Below, in pieces: positions 12,591 through 14,212 of a stretch of DNA of 14,212 bases. Source of the DNA: an uncultured Pseudoflavonifractor sp. (GTDB lineage: Bacteria; Bacillota; Clostridia; Oscillospirales; Oscillospiraceae); contig CAJFTA010000057.1 in NCBI GenBank assembly GCA_904419835.1, positions 1 to 14,212 of the forward strand. The letters run 5' to 3'. Each line of letters opens with the position of its first letter. Within the stretch, counting starts at the first letter, position 1. The notes below the pieces were generated by a model. That model saw nothing but the letters and a program-made list of their open reading frames with translations. It was not told the DNA's origin and made no database searches. Made by a program: the position numbers and the translations under genes.

Positions 12591-14015
12591 ATGCGTATTC
12601 CAAACAGCCTCAAACAGTTCGGGATTGAGCAGGCCGTGGACTACATCACCAGGGACCCGGAGAAAAACCTGCCCACCCTGATGTCCTGGGTCGATAAGTT
12701 CTCCCGCGGCAATTTCCCCGCCCAGCGCTCCGCCGTGCGGGACGCGGTCACCAACCCCGATAATCCCTACCACCAGCTGATCCTGCACATCGTGCGGGAC
12801 ATCGACCCGGAGGTACTCAAGGCCACCTTTGTCAACTTCTTCCTCAACGCCAACCTCATCGGCTGGGACAAGCAGGAGGCCGCCCGGGCCAAGTACCACT
12901 GCAACATTCCCTGGGCCATTCTGCTGGACCCCACCAGCGCCTGCAACCTGCACTGCACCGGCTGCTGGGCCGCCGAGTACGGCAACAAGCTCAACCTGTC
13001 CTTTGACGAGATTGACGACATCATCCGCCAGGGCAAGGAGCTGGGCGTGTACATGTACATCTACACCGGCGGCGAGCCCCTGGTCCGCAAGGCCGACCTT
13101 ATCCGCCTGTGCGAGAAGCACAGCGACTGCCAGTTCCTGTGCTTCACCAACGCCACCCTCATCGACGAGGCCTTTGCCGACGAGATGCTGCGGGTGAAGA
13201 ACTTTATCCCCGCCATCAGCCTGGAGGGCTTTGAAGAGGCCACCGACGGCCGCCGGGGCGACGGCGTGTACCAGAAGGTCATCGCCGCCATGGAGCTGCT
13301 CAAGCGCAAGCGCCTGCCCTACGGCCTCTCCTGCTGCTACACCAGAGCCAACTTTGAGTCCATCACCAGCGAGGCCTACTACGACAAGATGATTGAGCTG
13401 GGCGCCCTGTTTGTCTGGTACTTCCACTACATGCCCGTGGGCAACGACGCCGTGCCCGAGCTGCTGCCAACTCCCGAGCAGCGCACTGAGATGTACCGCC
13501 GCATCCGGGACTACCGCACCCGCAAGCCCCTGTTCGCCATGGACTTCCAGAACGACGCGGAGTTTGTGGGCGGCTGCATCGCCGGCGGCCGGCGCTACCT
13601 CCACATCAACGCCAACGGCGACGTGGACCCCTGTGTGTTCATCCACTACTCGGACGCCAATATCCGGGAGAAGTCTCTGCTGGACGCCCTGCGGGGGCCC
13701 CTGTTCATGGCCTATCACGACGGCCAGCCCTTCAATGAGAACATGCTCCAGCCCTGCCCCATGCTGGAGAATCCCGACAAGCTGCGGGAGATGGTCTCCC
13801 GCACCGGCGCCCACTCCACCGATCCCCAGTCCCCCGAGTCCGCCGAGCACCTGTGCGCCAAGTGCGACAGCTATGCCGCCTGCTGGGCCCCTGCGGCCAA
13901 GGAAATCTGGGAGAACAGCCAGGCCAGTAAGGACCCGGACCACTATCCCTCCGAGGAGGACCGGGTGGCCCGGGAGAACCTCCAGGCCCCCAGAGAGACC
14001 ATCAGCCAGTCATAA
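12591..14015 (+). CDS. Radical SAM protein with SPASM-like C-terminal cysteine region
   Basis: Predicted [4Fe-4S]-dependent enzyme that cleaves S-adenosylmethionine to a radical; substrate unknown. The 474-aa product has an N-terminal helical region of about 100 residues (GIEQAVDYITRDPEKNLPTL), then the cluster motif C118-x3-C122-x2-C125 (SACNLHCTGCWAAEYG), the SAM-binding YTGGEP (158-163) and the strand FTNATLID. The C-terminal part has six cysteines (329, 348, 389, 422, 425, 431), including the closing CxxCxxxxxC, as expected for a SPASM or twitch domain binding auxiliary Fe-S clusters. SPASM enzymes often modify peptides or act as maturases, but no precursor peptide gene is seen within the window. 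Start: ATG with AAGGAG 8 bases upstream; an ATG at 12549 lacks one. Monocistronic here, closed by the stem-loop at 14045. Confidence 0.92.
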   Translation: MRIPNSLKQFGIEQAVDYITRDPEKNLPTLMSWVDKFSRGNFPAQRSAVRDAVTNPDNPYHQLILHIVRDIDPEVLKATFVNFFLNANLIGWDKQEAARAKYHCNIPWAILLDPTSACNLHCTGCWAAEYGNKLNLSFDEIDDIIRQGKELGVYMYIYTGGEPLVRKADLIRLCEKHSDCQFLCFTNATLIDEAFADEMLRVKNFIPAISLEGFEEATDGRRGDGVYQKVIAAMELLKRKRLPYGLSCCYTRANFESITSEAYYDKMIELGALFVWYFHYMPVGNDAVPELLPTPEQRTEMYRRIRDYRTRKPLFAMDFQNDAEFVGGCIAGGRRYLHINANGDVDPCVFIHYSDANIREKSLLDALRGPLFMAYHDGQPFNENMLQPCPMLENPDKLREMVSRTGAHSTDPQSPESAEHLCAKCDSYAACWAPAAKEIWENSQASKDPDHYPSEEDRVARENLQAPRETISQS

Positions 14016-14044
14016 AAGCGTACATACTCCCCGACTTTGGGAAT

Positions 14045-14078
14045 AGCAGAAGGCCCCGCAGTTGCGGGGCCTTCTGCT
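14045..14078 (+). terminator. Stem-loop after the radical SAM gene (likely terminator)
   Basis: Perfect 15-bp stem AGCAGAAGGCCCCGC/GCGGGGCCTTCTGCT with loop AGTT, 29 bases after the stop. No T-run follows, so termination may be weak or helped by the next hairpins. Confidence 0.6.
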
Positions 14079-14079
14079 C

Positions 14080-14205
14080 AGGCTGTCGAAAAAGTCCCTG
14101 GACTTTTTCGACAGCCTTCAAAAATGCCGTTACTTTCGCGCCGCACAGCGGCGCGAAAGTCCTCGCTCCGCTCCCCGGAAGCCTTGCACAGCAAGGCTTC
14201 CGGGG
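14080..14205. repeat. Array of three perfect stem-loops at the window end
   Basis: AGGCTGTCGAAAAAGTC with its complement (14080-14117, 17 bp, loop CCTG), ACTTTCGCGCCGC/GCGGCGCGAAAGT (14132-14160, 13 bp, loop ACA) and CCCCGGAAGCCTTGC/GCAAGGCTTCCGGGG (14173-14205, 15 bp, loop ACA). No coding sequence is supported. Resembles the cluster at 1566-1723 in placement and style and probably belongs to a genomic hairpin-repeat family. Confidence 0.7.
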
Positions 14206-14212
14206 CATTCGA

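Noticed and set aside
12357..13943. Very long minus-strand open frame extending the HD protein upstream to ~723 residues
   Set aside because: The extension is antisense to the radical SAM gene, has no family resemblance, and the ATG at 12356 has its own Shine-Dalgarno. GC-rich DNA gives few stops.

Overview
The window looks like a chromosomal segment of a GC-rich gut Clostridia, most likely Oscillospiraceae (Flavonifractor/Lawsonibacter-like). This is inferred from the GC-rich third codon positions, strong Shine-Dalgarno sequences, the gene families (TypA, LspA next to an RluD-type synthase, ThiT under a TPP riboswitch, YtaF, a SPASM-type radical SAM protein) and abundant hairpin repeats between genes. 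No species-level claim is possible. I see no tRNA, rRNA, CRISPR array, transposase or phage gene.

Layout. 1-1560 is the 3' part of typA, cut by the window edge, followed by a 160-bp run of stem-loops and a strong terminator. 1796-3330 is an lspA-rluD operon with its own promoter and terminator. 3350-3724 is non-coding: a roughly 280-bp dispersed element (copy A) and a short REP-like hairpin repeat, which supplies the last codons of a minus-strand GNAT acetyltransferase (3682-4173). 4244-5951 is a thiamine-uptake unit: promoter, TPP riboswitch, terminator, thiT, then a Cof-type HAD phosphatase and a perfect palindromic terminator.

From about 6050 to 7400 base composition drops sharply. This AT-rich island holds one minus-strand operon: a 304-aa secreted protein and, overlapping it by 4 bases, a 61-aa two-helix membrane protein. 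Neither is recognisable. The island is flanked by a 45-bp imperfect direct repeat formed by the 3' end of pepD (intact gene 7406-8878, short remnant at 5990-6030). The cassette therefore seems to have arrived by horizontal transfer at the pepD 3' end.

8921-9146 is a two-copy 110-bp tandem repeat rich in inverted repeats, then a YtaF/MntP-family membrane protein (9158-9709, minus). 9710-10328 is non-coding and mosaic: a leader hairpin over the ytaF Shine-Dalgarno, a REP copy, copy B of the dispersed element, and more hairpins. 10390-12356 (minus) is a two-gene operon of an HD-domain protein and a MATE transporter, ending in a strong terminator. 12591-14015 (plus) is a radical SAM protein with a six-cysteine C-terminal region, followed by four near-perfect stem-loops to the window end.

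The most interesting observations are the dispersed element, whose two copies keep stems through compensatory base changes (evidence for a structured RNA or DNA element), and the AT-rich secreted/membrane protein cassette bounded by duplicated pepD tails.
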